Part shown: positions 24,893 through 33,600 of the stretch, in pieces | How positions within the stretch are numbered: position 1 is the stretch's first letter | Layout of the letters: each line of letters starts with the position of its first letter | Assembly: GCA_015200025.1 (NCBI GenBank) | Contig: CP054186.1 | Location: forward strand, 1,934,001-1,998,000 | Length of the DNA stretch: 64,000 nt | Origin: Phycisphaeraceae bacterium | Lineage (GTDB): Bacteria; Planctomycetota; Phycisphaerae; Phycisphaerales; UBA1924 | Direction: 5' to 3' | The notes under the pieces: generated by a model | What the model was told of the DNA's origin: nothing | Database searches by the model: none | Seen by the model: only the letters and a program-made list of their open reading frames with translations | Position numbers and translations under genes: made by a program

Positions 24893-26230
24893 ATGGCGGA
24901 ACGCCCATCGTTCATCCGCGAGCAGGAACTGGCCGAGCGTCGCCGGGCCGTGCTCCTCCGCGTGGTCCGCGTCGCGTTCATCGTCCTGTTCTCGACCGTC
25001 ACGCTCCTGAACATCCTCTCGCCCCCCGAGCAGCGCAGCGACGGGTCGATCAACCGCACGCTCTTCTGGCCCCTGACCCTCGCCGTCGCCGTCGGGCTCG
25101 CCGCGGTGGTCATCCTCGTCGACATCTTCACCCCGCGCAAGAAGATCTCCACGCTCTTCTCCGTCTTCCTGGGCCTCCTGGGCGCGATGATCGCCTCGCT
25201 CGCCGTCTCGGCCGTCATCGACCTGCTCGCCAAGTCCTACGACATCACCGACCAGGGGCTCCTCGCCCTGGTCAAGGTCCTCGTCGGGATCGCCCTGGCC
25301 TACCTCGCCATCACCACCGTCCTCCAGACCCAGGACGACTTCCGGCTCGTCATCCCCTACGTCGAGTTCGTCAAGCAGACCCGCGGCCCCAGGCCCATGC
25401 TCATGGACTCCTCCGCCATCATCGACGGCCGCTTCCTCGACCTCGCCGATTCGGGCCTGGTCTCCGCCCCCGTCGTGATCCCTCGCTTCGTCATCGAGGA
25501 ACTCCACGCCCTCGCCGACAGCCAGGACAAACTCAAGCGGGCCAAGGGGCGCCGGGGGCTCGCCAACGTCGAACGCCTCCAGTCCTCCACCGCCGCCGAC
25601 GTCTCGATCGAGGGCCCCGGCCCGCTCACCCAGCCCGCCGACCTCATGCTCCTCGAGCTCGCTCGGACCATGTCCGGGCTTATCGTCACCACCGACAGCG
25701 GGCTCGCCAAGGTCGCCGCCATCCAGGGCGTCGACGCCCTCAACCTCCACGCCATCGCCTCGGCCCTCCGACCCACCGTCGCCGCGGGAGACCCCGTGAC
25801 CGTCCGCATCGTCCGCCCCGGGGAGCACCCCGGCCAGGGCGTGGGCTATCTCGACGACGGGACCATGGTCGTCGTCGACAACGCCGGCGGGCTCACCGGG
25901 CTCGACACCTCCGCCGTCGTCACCTCCATGATCCAGACCTCCGCCGGCCGGATGGTTTTCGCGCGCCTCGCCGGCCATTCACCCGCCGCAACGCCAACCA
26001 CCCCTCCGCCCCCACCGTCGGCCCCGATCCCCGGCGCCGCCGACCCCGCTCCGCACCCGGCCCCCACCCCGCACGCGTCCGCGGAGCCCACCGCCCCGGC
26101 GCCAACGCCCGAGTCCATCGCCTTCACCGAGTCGCAGCCGATCATCTCGCTCGACCCCGCCAAGGGGCCCTTCCCGCCCAACCCGCCTCGATCGATCCGC
26201 ACCGGGAGCCCGCGCAACCCGCGACGCTGA
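24893..26230 (+). CDS. Membrane PIN/TRAM-domain protein, YacL family
   Basis: The 445-residue product has four hydrophobic segments (about residues 24-42, 57-79, 85-112, 123-144), a PIN-type nuclease domain starting MLMDSSAIIDGRFLDL with later TTDSGLAKVAAIQGV, then a TRAM-like beta domain (GDPVTVRIVRPGEHPGQGVG). This is the YacL architecture. A disordered Pro/Ala-rich C-terminal tail of about 90 residues is added. PIN domains cleave RNA, and the acidic residues needed (for example in DSSAIIDG) appear conserved. Whether YacL-type proteins are true nucleases is unsettled. It stands alone after the sigma/anti-sigma pair. Confidence 0.85.
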   Translation: MAERPSFIREQELAERRRAVLLRVVRVAFIVLFSTVTLLNILSPPEQRSDGSINRTLFWPLTLAVAVGLAAVVILVDIFTPRKKISTLFSVFLGLLGAMIASLAVSAVIDLLAKSYDITDQGLLALVKVLVGIALAYLAITTVLQTQDDFRLVIPYVEFVKQTRGPRPMLMDSSAIIDGRFLDLADSGLVSAPVVIPRFVIEELHALADSQDKLKRAKGRRGLANVERLQSSTAADVSIEGPGPLTQPADLMLLELARTMSGLIVTTDSGLAKVAAIQGVDALNLHAIASALRPTVAAGDPVTVRIVRPGEHPGQGVGYLDDGTMVVVDNAGGLTGLDTSAVVTSMIQTSAGRMVFARLAGHSPAATPTTPPPPPSAPIPGAADPAPHPAPTPHASAEPTAPAPTPESIAFTESQPIISLDPAKGPFPPNPPRSIRTGSPRNPRR

Positions 26231-26241
26231 CCCCCGCCCGT

Positions 26242-27477
26242 TCACAGTTTGCGGAGCGCGTCGGCGAGGAAGTCGATGTCCGCGGGGGTGTGAGCCGCCG
26301 ACACCTGGCACCGCAGCCTCGCGTGCCCCTCGGGCACCACGGGGTACCCGAACCCGATCACGAACACGCCCAGTTCCAGCAGCCTCTGGCTCATCGCGAT
26401 GGCCTTGGCCGTGTCGTGCACGATGATCGGGCAGATCGCGGTAGGGCTCTCGATGACCTCGAACCCGGCCTCGCGGATCTTCCGCCTCGCGTACGCCGCG
26501 TTGTCCCGGAGCCGACGCACACGCTCGGGCTCACGCAGCATGATCTCGATGGCCTTGTCCGCCGAGCACGCCACCGTGACCGGCAGCGCGTTGGAGAACA
26601 GCGTGGGCCTCCCCCGCTGCACCATCAGCTCGATCGTCCGCCGGTCCCCCGCGATAAACCCGCCCGCCCCGCCGCCCAGGGCCTTGCCCAGCGTCCCCGT
26701 GAACACGTCCACCCCGGGGGTCGGCGTCGCCCCGGCGGGGGCGTACATCCCGAAGTGCTCGTGCGTCCCGCGACCGGTCTGGCCCATCACCCCGTGCCCG
26801 TGGCTGTCGTCCACCACCAGCACCGCCCCGTGCGCGTCGCACAGCCGGCGCATCGACGGGAGGTCCGCCACCGACCCCTCCATGCTGAACACCCCGTCGG
26901 TCACGACCCACACCACCCCGGTCACCCCGGGGTCCCGCCTCGCCTCCGTCAACCTCTGCTCAAGGCTCCCCTCGCCCGTCAGGCGGTTGTTCTTATAGAC
27001 CGACTTGAGCACGCCTTTCTTGATCGTCGTCGCCAGGCGGATGCTGTCGATGATGCACGCGTGGTTCAGCTCGTCCGAGATGATCAGGTCCCCCGGCTCG
27101 CACGCCGTGGGGAACAGCGCCTCGTTGGCCGTCCACGCCGACACGAACGTGTACGCCGCCTCGGTCCCCATCATCCCCGCGATCGAGGCCTCCAGGCGCT
27201 CATGAGGCCCGAAGGTCCCGCAGATGAACCGCACGCTCGCCGTCCCCGCCCCGTAATCCCGAAGCCCCCGGACCCCCGCCTCCACCACCTCCGGGTGGTT
27301 CGCCAGCCCCAGGTAGTTGTTCGAGCAGAAGCACAGGCACTCCCCGTACCCGCGCACCGTCACCCGCGCGTCCATCGGGCCTTCCAAGACCCGGAGCGTC
27401 TTCCACACCCCCCCTTGGCGCAGCTCCCCGAACAACCGCTCCGTCCGACCGCCGAGCAACTCCCGCGACGCGTTCAT
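26242..27477 (-). CDS. kbl: Glycine C-acetyltransferase (2-amino-3-ketobutyrate CoA ligase)
   Basis: Kbl converts 2-amino-3-ketobutyrate and CoA to glycine and acetyl-CoA, finishing threonine breakdown. The 411-residue PLP enzyme is of the alpha-oxoamine synthase family: NNYLGLANHPEV, FGPHERLEA, SDELNHACIIDSIRL with His139, VVDDSHGHGVMG, and the PLP lysine Lys265 in TGTLGKALGG. The ATG at 27477 follows GAGGAGGACGG, a strong RBS. The usual partner tdh (threonine dehydrogenase) is absent nearby, so the close relatives AONS (bioF) or serine palmitoyltransferase cannot be fully excluded; the sequence fits Kbl best. Confidence 0.87.
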   Translation of the reverse strand: MNASRELLGGRTERLFGELRQGGVWKTLRVLEGPMDARVTVRGYGECLCFCSNNYLGLANHPEVVEAGVRGLRDYGAGTASVRFICGTFGPHERLEASIAGMMGTEAAYTFVSAWTANEALFPTACEPGDLIISDELNHACIIDSIRLATTIKKGVLKSVYKNNRLTGEGSLEQRLTEARRDPGVTGVVWVVTDGVFSMEGSVADLPSMRRLCDAHGAVLVVDDSHGHGVMGQTGRGTHEHFGMYAPAGATPTPGVDVFTGTLGKALGGGAGGFIAGDRRTIELMVQRGRPTLFSNALPVTVACSADKAIEIMLREPERVRRLRDNAAYARRKIREAGFEVIESPTAICPIIVHDTAKAIAMSQRLLELGVFVIGFGYPVVPEGHARLRCQVSAAHTPADIDFLADALRKL

Positions 27478-27503
27478 CCGTCCTCCTCGAAGCACCGGGC
27501 CGC

Positions 27504-27797
27504 TCACGCGCCCTGATCGAACAGCCTCACCCGCGTGTTCTCGACCGCCCACCGCACCCCCGCCTCGTACAGGTTGTCCAGGTCCGACACCGTGGGCGTC
27601 CACCCCTCCCCGCGGTTCCCGCGCCACCGCCCCAGGATCTCCGTCGTGATCGCACGCCGCCGGTCCTTGTCCAGCGCATCACCCCGGTGCACCATCGCCA
27701 GGGCGACCGTCAGTTCGAGCCACCGCACCGCGGCGGCGTAATGCTGGGCGTACGCGGGGCCGGATTTATCCACCCGCAACCGTAGGGCCCGCCCCAC
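27504..27797 (-). CDS. Hypothetical protein between kbl and an aminotransferase
   Basis: The 97-residue reading frame is on the same strand as its neighbours and fills the gap between kbl (26 nt) and the class V aminotransferase (48 nt). The core YAQHYAAAVRWLELTVALAM and DLDNLYEAGVRWAVENTRVR look helical and protein-like, with charged and hydrophobic residues alternating. No family was recognised. A shorter start inside VDKSGPAYAQ is possible. Coding status rests on position, strand and composition. Confidence 0.5.
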   Translation of the reverse strand: MGRALRLRVDKSGPAYAQHYAAAVRWLELTVALAMVHRGDALDKDRRRAITTEILGRWRGNRGEGWTPTVSDLDNLYEAGVRWAVENTRVRLFDQGA

Positions 27798-27845
27798 CCC
27801 CCGTCACCCGCCCCGCCCCCATCACCCGCCCCGCCGACCGCTCCC

Positions 27846-29213
27846 TCACCCACCCCGGCGCTCGCGGTCCAACTCCTCGGACAACGCCGACGCCATCCGG
27901 TGGTAATCGTCGAGCGTGTTGTAGACCTGCGCGCTGAGCCGGAGCACCCGCAGCCCACGCCCCGCGTGCGGGCCCGACGAGGGCATGAACCGCCACACCG
28001 GCGCCACGCACCCGTGCCGCTCCACCAGCGCGTCCTGGATCGGGTCGTCGTACACCGTGGGCCGGCCCGCCAGCGACGCGGGCGCCTCGGGCAGCACCAC
28101 CGTCGCCATCGTCCCGATCATCGTCGCGGGCGCCGGCTCGGGCGTCTCCAGAGCGTCCAGCACGATCTCCCGGCCCTTGAGCACCAGGTCGTGGTTGTGC
28201 GCCATCACCGCCGGCCAGCCCCCGGGCATGACCTCCTCGAAGAAGCGCACCGCCGACGGCACCGACAGGATCGCCGTGTAGTCGTCCGTCCCCATGTAGT
28301 CGCTGTCACGCAGGAACAACGCCCGCTCGGGCCTGACCTTGTGCGCCCGGCTCGAGAGGCAGATCGTCCGGAACCCCTCCTGGAGCCGCTCGGGCACGTA
28401 GAGGAACCCCGTCCCTTTGGGCGCGCTCACCCACTTGTGGAAACTCCCCACGAAATAGTCCGGGTCCATCCCCGCGATATCCACCGGCACCTGCCCGGGC
28501 GCGTGCGTCCCGTCCACCAGCACCGTGATCCCGCGCGACCGCCCCAACGCCACCACCTCGCGGATCGGGAACACCAGGCTCGTCGCGCTCGTGATCCAAC
28601 TGACCATCATCATCCGCGTCCGCGGCGTGATCGCCCGCTCCAGGGACGCCAGCACGTCCCCCGCCGACGGGCCCGGGAACGGCACGTGCGCCGTCACCGT
28701 CCGAACCCCGCGCGACGCGCCCAGCCTGGACAGCTCGTTGAGCCCAGACATGTACTCGTGGTCCGTGACCAGGACCTCGTCCCCCTCACGCCACGCCGTC
28801 TGGTGCAAGATCGTCGCGATCGCCACCGTCGCGTTCACCATCGGCGCGATCGTCCCCGGGGGGCAGTTCACGAACCGCCCCACCGCCCCCCGCATCCCGT
28901 CCATCAAGGGCTCCAGGTCCGCCTTGTAGAACCGCACCGGGTCCCGCTCTACCCGAGACCGCAGCCTCGCCTGCTCCTCCGCCACCACCCGCGGCACCGC
29001 CCCGTAACTCCCGTGGTTCAAAAACGTCAGCCCGGGGTCAAGGTCCCAGTGACGCGCGAAAAACGACACCCGCCCACGCTCAAACCCGCCCACGCGGGGC
29101 TCGGGGATCGGGGCCTGGGTGAGGACGGGCGTGGCGGCGGCGGAGGTCGATTTCACGCCCTCACTATCGGCACGCCCGCACGCCAAAGACAAGCCCCCGG
29201 GCACGGTTTTCAC
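27846..29213 (-). CDS. Aminotransferase class V-fold PLP-dependent enzyme (isopenicillin-N-epimerase-like)
   Basis: The product of up to 455 residues belongs to the class V aminotransferase/epimerase group: FLNHGSYGAVPRVVAEEQ, NATVAIATILHQTAWREGDE, TDHEYMSGLNEL, VLVDGTHAPGQVPVDIAGMD and the PLP lysine in GSFHKWVSAPKGTGFLYVP. Relatives are annotated as isopenicillin N epimerase-like or cysteine desulfurase-like; true substrate unknown. Both possible starts are GTG codons (29213 and 29156), and the conserved fold begins well after them, so the N terminus is uncertain. It may be co-transcribed with the small gene and kbl downstream. Confidence 0.82.
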   Translation of the reverse strand: MKTVPGGLSLACGRADSEGVKSTSAAATPVLTQAPIPEPRVGGFERGRVSFFARHWDLDPGLTFLNHGSYGAVPRVVAEEQARLRSRVERDPVRFYKADLEPLMDGMRGAVGRFVNCPPGTIAPMVNATVAIATILHQTAWREGDEVLVTDHEYMSGLNELSRLGASRGVRTVTAHVPFPGPSAGDVLASLERAITPRTRMMMVSWITSATSLVFPIREVVALGRSRGITVLVDGTHAPGQVPVDIAGMDPDYFVGSFHKWVSAPKGTGFLYVPERLQEGFRTICLSSRAHKVRPERALFLRDSDYMGTDDYTAILSVPSAVRFFEEVMPGGWPAVMAHNHDLVLKGREIVLDALETPEPAPATMIGTMATVVLPEAPASLAGRPTVYDDPIQDALVERHGCVAPVWRFMPSSGPHAGRGLRVLRLSAQVYNTLDDYHRMASALSEELDRERRGG

Positions 29214-29308
29214 GCCGTTTCTGCGCGGCCCCCGGCCCGCCCCGCCCGCCCCCGCCGGGGCCTCGAGAACGGCCCCCGCCGGCCCCGGCCCCCGAGCCCC
29301 CCGGGCGC

Positions 29309-29314
29309 TACGCT
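29309..29314 (+). promoter_or_regulatory. TANNNT -10 box close to the start, probable leaderless mRNA
   Basis: TACGCT ends 7 nt before the ATG of thyX at 29322; no Shine-Dalgarno between. Confidence 0.45.
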
Positions 29315-29321
29315 GGGCGTC

Positions 29322-30230
29322 ATGGGCCCCATCAAGAAAGTCGAACCCGAATCCCCCTGGCGCGACGTGATGGGGGGGGCTTCACGCTGGGAAATCCCCG
29401 TCCTCGACCACGGGTTCATCGCCCTCGTCGACGCCATGCCCCGCCTGGTCCCCCAGGACAAGACCGCCGACGCCGCCATCGTCCAGGCCGCCCGAGTCTC
29501 CTACGGGCAGGGCACCAAGAAAGTCTCCGAGGACCGCGGGCTGATCCGCTACCTTCTCCGCCACCGCCACACCACCCCCTTCGAGATGGTCGAGCTCAAG
29601 TTCCACGTCTGCATGCCCATCTTCATCGCCCGCCAGTGGATCCGCCACCGCACCGCCAACGTCAACGAGTATTCCGGCCGCTACTCCATCATCCCCGACC
29701 GCTTCTACACCCCCTCCCTCGACCAGGTCCGCAAGCAGTCCGCCAGCAACCGCCAGGGCGGCGAGGAACGCCTCGCCTCACCCGGCGCCCCCGACGCCGA
29801 CCTCAAGACCGCCCAGGAGTTCCTCACCTTCCTCGCCAAGGTGGAGGCCTCCTACCAGGACTACCTCAAGCTCGCCGACGCCGGCGTCTCGCGGGAACTC
29901 GCCCGCATCGGGCTGCCCGTCAACATGTACACCGAGTGGTATTGGAAGTGCGACCTGCACAACACCCTCCACTTCCTCTCCCTGCGTCTGGACCCCCACG
30001 CGCAGAGCGAGATCCGCGACTTCGCCGCCGCCATGCTCGCCCTCATCGAGCCCATCGCCCCCTACACCGTCGAGGCCTGGAAGGACTACGCCGCCGAGGG
30101 GCTCCGCCTCTCCCGGCTCGAGATCGCCGCCCTCCAACGCCTCGCCACCGGCGGCGACGGCACCCTCGAATCCGACAACGCCCGCGAACGCGCCGAATGG
30201 GACGCCAAGCGGAAGTCCCTCGGGTTCTGA
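29322..30230 (+). CDS. thyX: FAD-dependent thymidylate synthase
   Basis: ThyX makes dTMP from dUMP using FAD, NADPH and methylene-tetrahydrofolate. The 302-residue product carries the diagnostic ThyX motif RHRTANVNEYSGRY (residues 108-121), plus RHRHTTPFEMVELKFHV upstream and NMYTEWYWKCDLHNTLHFL. It is somewhat longer than typical ThyX (about 220-250 residues) because of a C-terminal extension (RERAEWDAKRKSLGF). It stands alone, flanked by a class V aminotransferase (divergent) and xylA (convergent). Confidence 0.95.
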   Translation: MGPIKKVEPESPWRDVMGGASRWEIPVLDHGFIALVDAMPRLVPQDKTADAAIVQAARVSYGQGTKKVSEDRGLIRYLLRHRHTTPFEMVELKFHVCMPIFIARQWIRHRTANVNEYSGRYSIIPDRFYTPSLDQVRKQSASNRQGGEERLASPGAPDADLKTAQEFLTFLAKVEASYQDYLKLADAGVSRELARIGLPVNMYTEWYWKCDLHNTLHFLSLRLDPHAQSEIRDFAAAMLALIEPIAPYTVEAWKDYAAEGLRLSRLEIAALQRLATGGDGTLESDNARERAEWDAKRKSLGF

Positions 30231-30263
30231 TCCGGCCCGAGGGCGTCACGGGCACGCTACTGA

Positions 30264-30305
30264 GGGGGAGAGGTGGTGGGGGAGAGGTGGTGGGGGTGGT
30301 GGGGG
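30264..30305. repeat. G-rich tandem repeat between thyX and xylA
   Basis: Two perfect copies of the 14-mer GGGGGAGAGGTGGT are followed by a related GGGGGTGGTGGGGG, ending at the xylA stop codon. It has the composition of a G-quadruplex and sits between convergent genes, where no other terminator is seen. Confidence 0.65.
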
Positions 30306-30306
30306 C

Positions 30307-31473
30307 TTAGACCCCCATCAGGATCTCGAGGGTTCGCTGGTCCAGCCGCTCGTAGGGCAGCGGCCTCCCGGCCAGTTTCGCCCGGTCGAACCCCATCCCC
30401 AGCAACGTCTCGGCCTTGGACCGTGAGAACTTCTCGGTCAGCGCGTCCACGTCCTTCCCGGGCCGGTGGCACTGGCGCAGCAGCGCCTTGACCTCCGCGT
30501 CGGCGTTCCATTGGGCGGCCTTCTTCCTGAGGATCAGGTACGTCCGCATGCACCCCCGCGCGAACTCGATCACGTCCGCCCGGTCCGCCGTCCGGTACGC
30601 GTGCGCGTCGAAGTGCTTGAACCCCGCGTACTTGTGGTCTTCGAGCAGTTTCACCAGGAAGAACGCGTGCTTGAGGTTCGCCGACCCGAACCGGAAATCT
30701 TGGTCGTACCGCCCGAACTCCTGGTCGTTGAGGTCGATGTGGAACAGCTTGTCCGCCGCCAGCGCCGACGCCACCGCGTGCGTGAAGTTGAGCCCGGCCA
30801 TGTGCTCGTGCGCCACCTCGGGGTTGACCCCGACCATCCCGGGGTGCTTGAGCGTGGGGATGAACGCCAGGTAGTGCCCCGTCGTCGGGAAGAACATGTG
30901 CCCCCGCGGCTCGTTGGGCTTGGCCTCGAGCGCGAACTTGTACCCGTACCCACGCTCGATCGAGTACTCGCACAGGAAATCCAGCGCCCGCCGGAACCGC
31001 GCCTCGGCCTCGACCGGGTCCTTCGCCGCGTCGCTCTCGCACCCCTCGCGCCCGCCCCAGAACACGTACACCGACGCCCCGAACCTCGCCCCCAGGTCCA
31101 TCCCCCGCATCGCCTTCTGCACCGCGTACGCGCGCACCTCCGCGTCGTTGCTCGTGAACGCCCCGTCGCGGAACACCGGCTCGCCGAACAGGTCCGTCGT
31201 CGCCATCGCGACCTTCAGCTTCGTCCGCTTGAGCGCCGCCTCGAACTCCCCCACGATCCGACCGGCCTCCGCCTCCGACGCGTCGATGGGCACCAGGTCG
31301 TTGTCGTGGAAGTTCACCCCGTGCACCCCCCCGACCTCGCCCAAAAGGTCCACGATCTCCGCCGGGCTCATCACCCCGCGCGTCGGCTTCCCGAACGGGT
31401 CGCGCCCCGGGTTCCCCACGGTCCACAGGCCGAACGTGAACTTGTCCTTGGGTGTCGGGCTGAACTCGGACAT
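30307..31473 (-). CDS. xylA: Xylose isomerase
   Basis: XylA interconverts D-xylose and D-xylulose (and glucose/fructose). The 388-residue product is the short, actinobacterial-type enzyme: KFTFGLWTVGNPGRDPFG, VNFHDNDLVPID with catalytic-base His56 and Asp59, VFWGGREG, metal-ligand region FALEAKPNEPRGHMFFPT, HIDLNDQEFGRYDQDFRFG and HFDAHAYRTAD. The ATG at 31473 is supported by alignment to the conserved start. No xylulokinase gene is adjacent. A five-fold (CCCCACCG) repeat lies 18 nt upstream of the start and could affect its expression. Confidence 0.94.
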   Translation of the reverse strand: MSEFSPTPKDKFTFGLWTVGNPGRDPFGKPTRGVMSPAEIVDLLGEVGGVHGVNFHDNDLVPIDASEAEAGRIVGEFEAALKRTKLKVAMATTDLFGEPVFRDGAFTSNDAEVRAYAVQKAMRGMDLGARFGASVYVFWGGREGCESDAAKDPVEAEARFRRALDFLCEYSIERGYGYKFALEAKPNEPRGHMFFPTTGHYLAFIPTLKHPGMVGVNPEVAHEHMAGLNFTHAVASALAADKLFHIDLNDQEFGRYDQDFRFGSANLKHAFFLVKLLEDHKYAGFKHFDAHAYRTADRADVIEFARGCMRTYLILRKKAAQWNADAEVKALLRQCHRPGKDVDALTEKFSRSKAETLLGMGFDRAKLAGRPLPYERLDQRTLEILMGV

Positions 31474-31490
31474 CTCTCGGATCCTCCGCG

Positions 31491-31530
31491 CCCCACCGCC
31501 CCACCGCCCCACCGCCCCACCGCCCCACCG
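31491..31530. repeat. Five perfect tandem copies of CCCCACCG upstream of xylA
   Basis: The 8-bp unit is repeated five times without error, 18-57 nt before the xylA start. On the xylA coding strand it reads as runs of GGTGGGGC, able to form a G-quadruplex in the 5' leader or promoter. Copy number is likely variable between strains. Confidence 0.85.
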
Positions 31531-31713
31531 CCCCGGGGCCAGCGCCGACAATGTAGCGAACCTCCCGCGTCCCCGGCGTCCCGAACGCGACCGAGAATTC
31601 CCACCTCCCCCTAGCCCCCAGGCCCCCCACGCTCGCACTGACCCACGGACGGGCCCGGGCGTCGCCCTTCCTCTCCACTCACGCCCGACGCCGATGCCTC
31701 GAAAGGGACCCAC

Positions 31714-33504
31714 ATGAACGCCTCGAACCTCGTGACCCCCGCCCTGCTCCTCGCCGCCCTCGCCGGGACGGCCCGCGCCCAGTGCACCTCCCAACTCCTG
31801 ACCCACTTCGCCCCCCAGTCCTTCGACCGCTACGGCGCCGCCGTCGCGGGGGGGGGCAGCGTCATCGTCGTCGGTGCCCCCTTCGACGACATCGGCAACG
31901 CGACCGACGGCGGGGCCCGGTTCATCTACGAGAACGGCCCCGCGGGCTACATCTACGCCCAATCCTCCCACTCCGGAACCAACAGCCTCGGCATGGGCCG
32001 GAGCGTCGCCACCGACGGCCTACTCGTCGCCGCCGGCACCGGGGGCGGGCCCACCAACGGCGCCTTCGTCCAGGGCGGCGGGACGATCGCCCGCAAGGTC
32101 AGCGGCCTCTGGACCAACGCGCCCATGCCCGCCCTGGGGCTCAACGCCGGCGATGAGTTCGGGTTCTCCGTCGCCGCCGGCGCGGGCCGCGTCGCTTTCG
32201 GCGCCCCCCGCCGAGATTTCAACCCCGGCGACGACATGGGCGCCGTCATGGTCTACCGCATCAACGCCCAGGGCAATACTGAACTCGTGACCCAGGTCAT
32301 CCGCCCGGCCAACTCCTCCCAGGCCGGCGAACACTTCGGGTATTCCGTCGCCATCGCCCCATCCGGCGTCCCCAACGCCGGCATGCTCGTCGTCGGCGCC
32401 CCCGACCGCGACTCCGACGCCATCAACTCCACCGGCGGCATCTACGTCTTCAACTCCACCGGCCAGGGCTATTCCCTCCAGAACCTCCCCACCCAGTGGC
32501 ACGAGGCCTTCCAGTTCAACGGGCTCGCCGTCGCCACCAACGGGTCGTGGATCACCTCCGGCGCCCCCTCCTTCGGCAACGCCCGCGGCCGCGTCTTCCT
32601 CTACCAGCGCCTCCCCAACGGCAACTGGGAGCCCACCGGGTTCATCTCCGGGCCCGGCGGCGACGGCGGGAACTTCGGCTACAACCTTGCCATGAACCCC
32701 GACTGGCTCGCCGCCACCGCACCGGGGCACGATCAGGTCTTCCTTTTCCGCCTTCAGGAAGGGTCCTGGGGCCTCCACCGCACCCTCTCCGCGACCTTCA
32801 TGAGCGGGTCCAACCAGTTCGGGTCCTCCGTCGGGCTCACCAACGACCACGTCGTCATCGGCGACAGCAACGACTCCGTCACCCTCTTCTCCGGCGCCGG
32901 GTCCGCCCGCGTCGTCCCCCTCGCCTGGATGAGCGGCGCCGACGAGGCCGCCGCCGCCGAGATCATCTCCGTCCCCTCGTCTCGCACCGGGTGCCTCCGC
33001 GGCGCCACCCCCACCGCCAACGGCCTCCCGGGCCTCTGCGGCAGTTCCGGGAACGCCGCCGACGTCTTCTACCGCTTCCGCGCCCCCAAGTCCGGCATCA
33101 TCATCGCCGACACCATCGGGTCCGACTACGACACCGTCCTCACCGCCCACCACGCCCTCCCCACCTGGCAGGGCTCCAACCTCATCGTCTGCGGCGACGA
33201 CATCCCCGAGCTGTCTTCCGTCGCCTCGCGCATCGCCTTCCCCGTCGTCCAGAACCAGACCTACTGGCTCCGCGTCGCCGGGTACAGCGGGCTCGTCGGC
33301 GGGTTCACCCTCAACGTCCGTTACGAGTGCCCCGCCGACTTCAACGACGACGGGTTCCTCGACTTCTTCGACCTCGACGCCTTCATCGAGTGCTTCGACG
33401 GCTTCGCCTGCCCCCCGGGCAAGACCGCCGACTTCAACGCCGACGGGTTCGTCGATTTCTTCGACCTCGACGCCTACGTCAACGCCTTCGACGCCGGGTG
33501 CTAA
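31714..33504 (+). CDS. Secreted FG-GAP-like repeat protein with GC-type dockerin tail
   Basis: The 596-residue product has a signal peptide ending at TARAQ, then a series of units of the type DRYGAAVAGGGSVIVVGAPF, DEFGFSVAAGAGRVAFGAP, EHFGYSVAIAPSG...LVVGAP and NQFGSSVGLTNDHVVIGD. These resemble FG-GAP/integrin-type beta-propeller blades. A further beta domain (ADVFYRFRAPKSGIIIADTI) resembles PPC units. The C terminus has the same double EF-hand module as the protein encoded near 23.2 kb (DFNDDGFLDFFDLDAF, then DFNADGFVDFFDLDAY, ending in GC). No catalytic motif is visible; adhesion or structural roles are possible. Confidence 0.85.
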   Translation: MNASNLVTPALLLAALAGTARAQCTSQLLTHFAPQSFDRYGAAVAGGGSVIVVGAPFDDIGNATDGGARFIYENGPAGYIYAQSSHSGTNSLGMGRSVATDGLLVAAGTGGGPTNGAFVQGGGTIARKVSGLWTNAPMPALGLNAGDEFGFSVAAGAGRVAFGAPRRDFNPGDDMGAVMVYRINAQGNTELVTQVIRPANSSQAGEHFGYSVAIAPSGVPNAGMLVVGAPDRDSDAINSTGGIYVFNSTGQGYSLQNLPTQWHEAFQFNGLAVATNGSWITSGAPSFGNARGRVFLYQRLPNGNWEPTGFISGPGGDGGNFGYNLAMNPDWLAATAPGHDQVFLFRLQEGSWGLHRTLSATFMSGSNQFGSSVGLTNDHVVIGDSNDSVTLFSGAGSARVVPLAWMSGADEAAAAEIISVPSSRTGCLRGATPTANGLPGLCGSSGNAADVFYRFRAPKSGIIIADTIGSDYDTVLTAHHALPTWQGSNLIVCGDDIPELSSVASRIAFPVVQNQTYWLRVAGYSGLVGGFTLNVRYECPADFNDDGFLDFFDLDAFIECFDGFACPPGKTADFNADGFVDFFDLDAYVNAFDAGC

Positions 33505-33559
33505 GACCCGCCCCGAACGAACATCCCGCACCGGCGTCCCGAGAGGGGAGACGCCCACC

Positions 33560-33590
33560 AAGAGCCCGGCCACAGCGCCGGGCTCTTTCC
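33560..33590. terminator. Rho-independent terminator, probably bidirectional
   Basis: AAGAGCCCGGC (33560-33570) pairs perfectly with GCCGGGCTCTT (33577-33587) around CACAGC. It lies between two convergent genes and has short T runs on the plus side. Confidence 0.8.
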
Positions 33591-33600
33591 TTGGCCCGGC

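Noticed and set aside
27764..27774. TTATCCACC resembling a DnaA box
   Set aside because: Single near-match inside a probable coding region, 15 kb from the skew switch and without a cluster; not enough for an origin.
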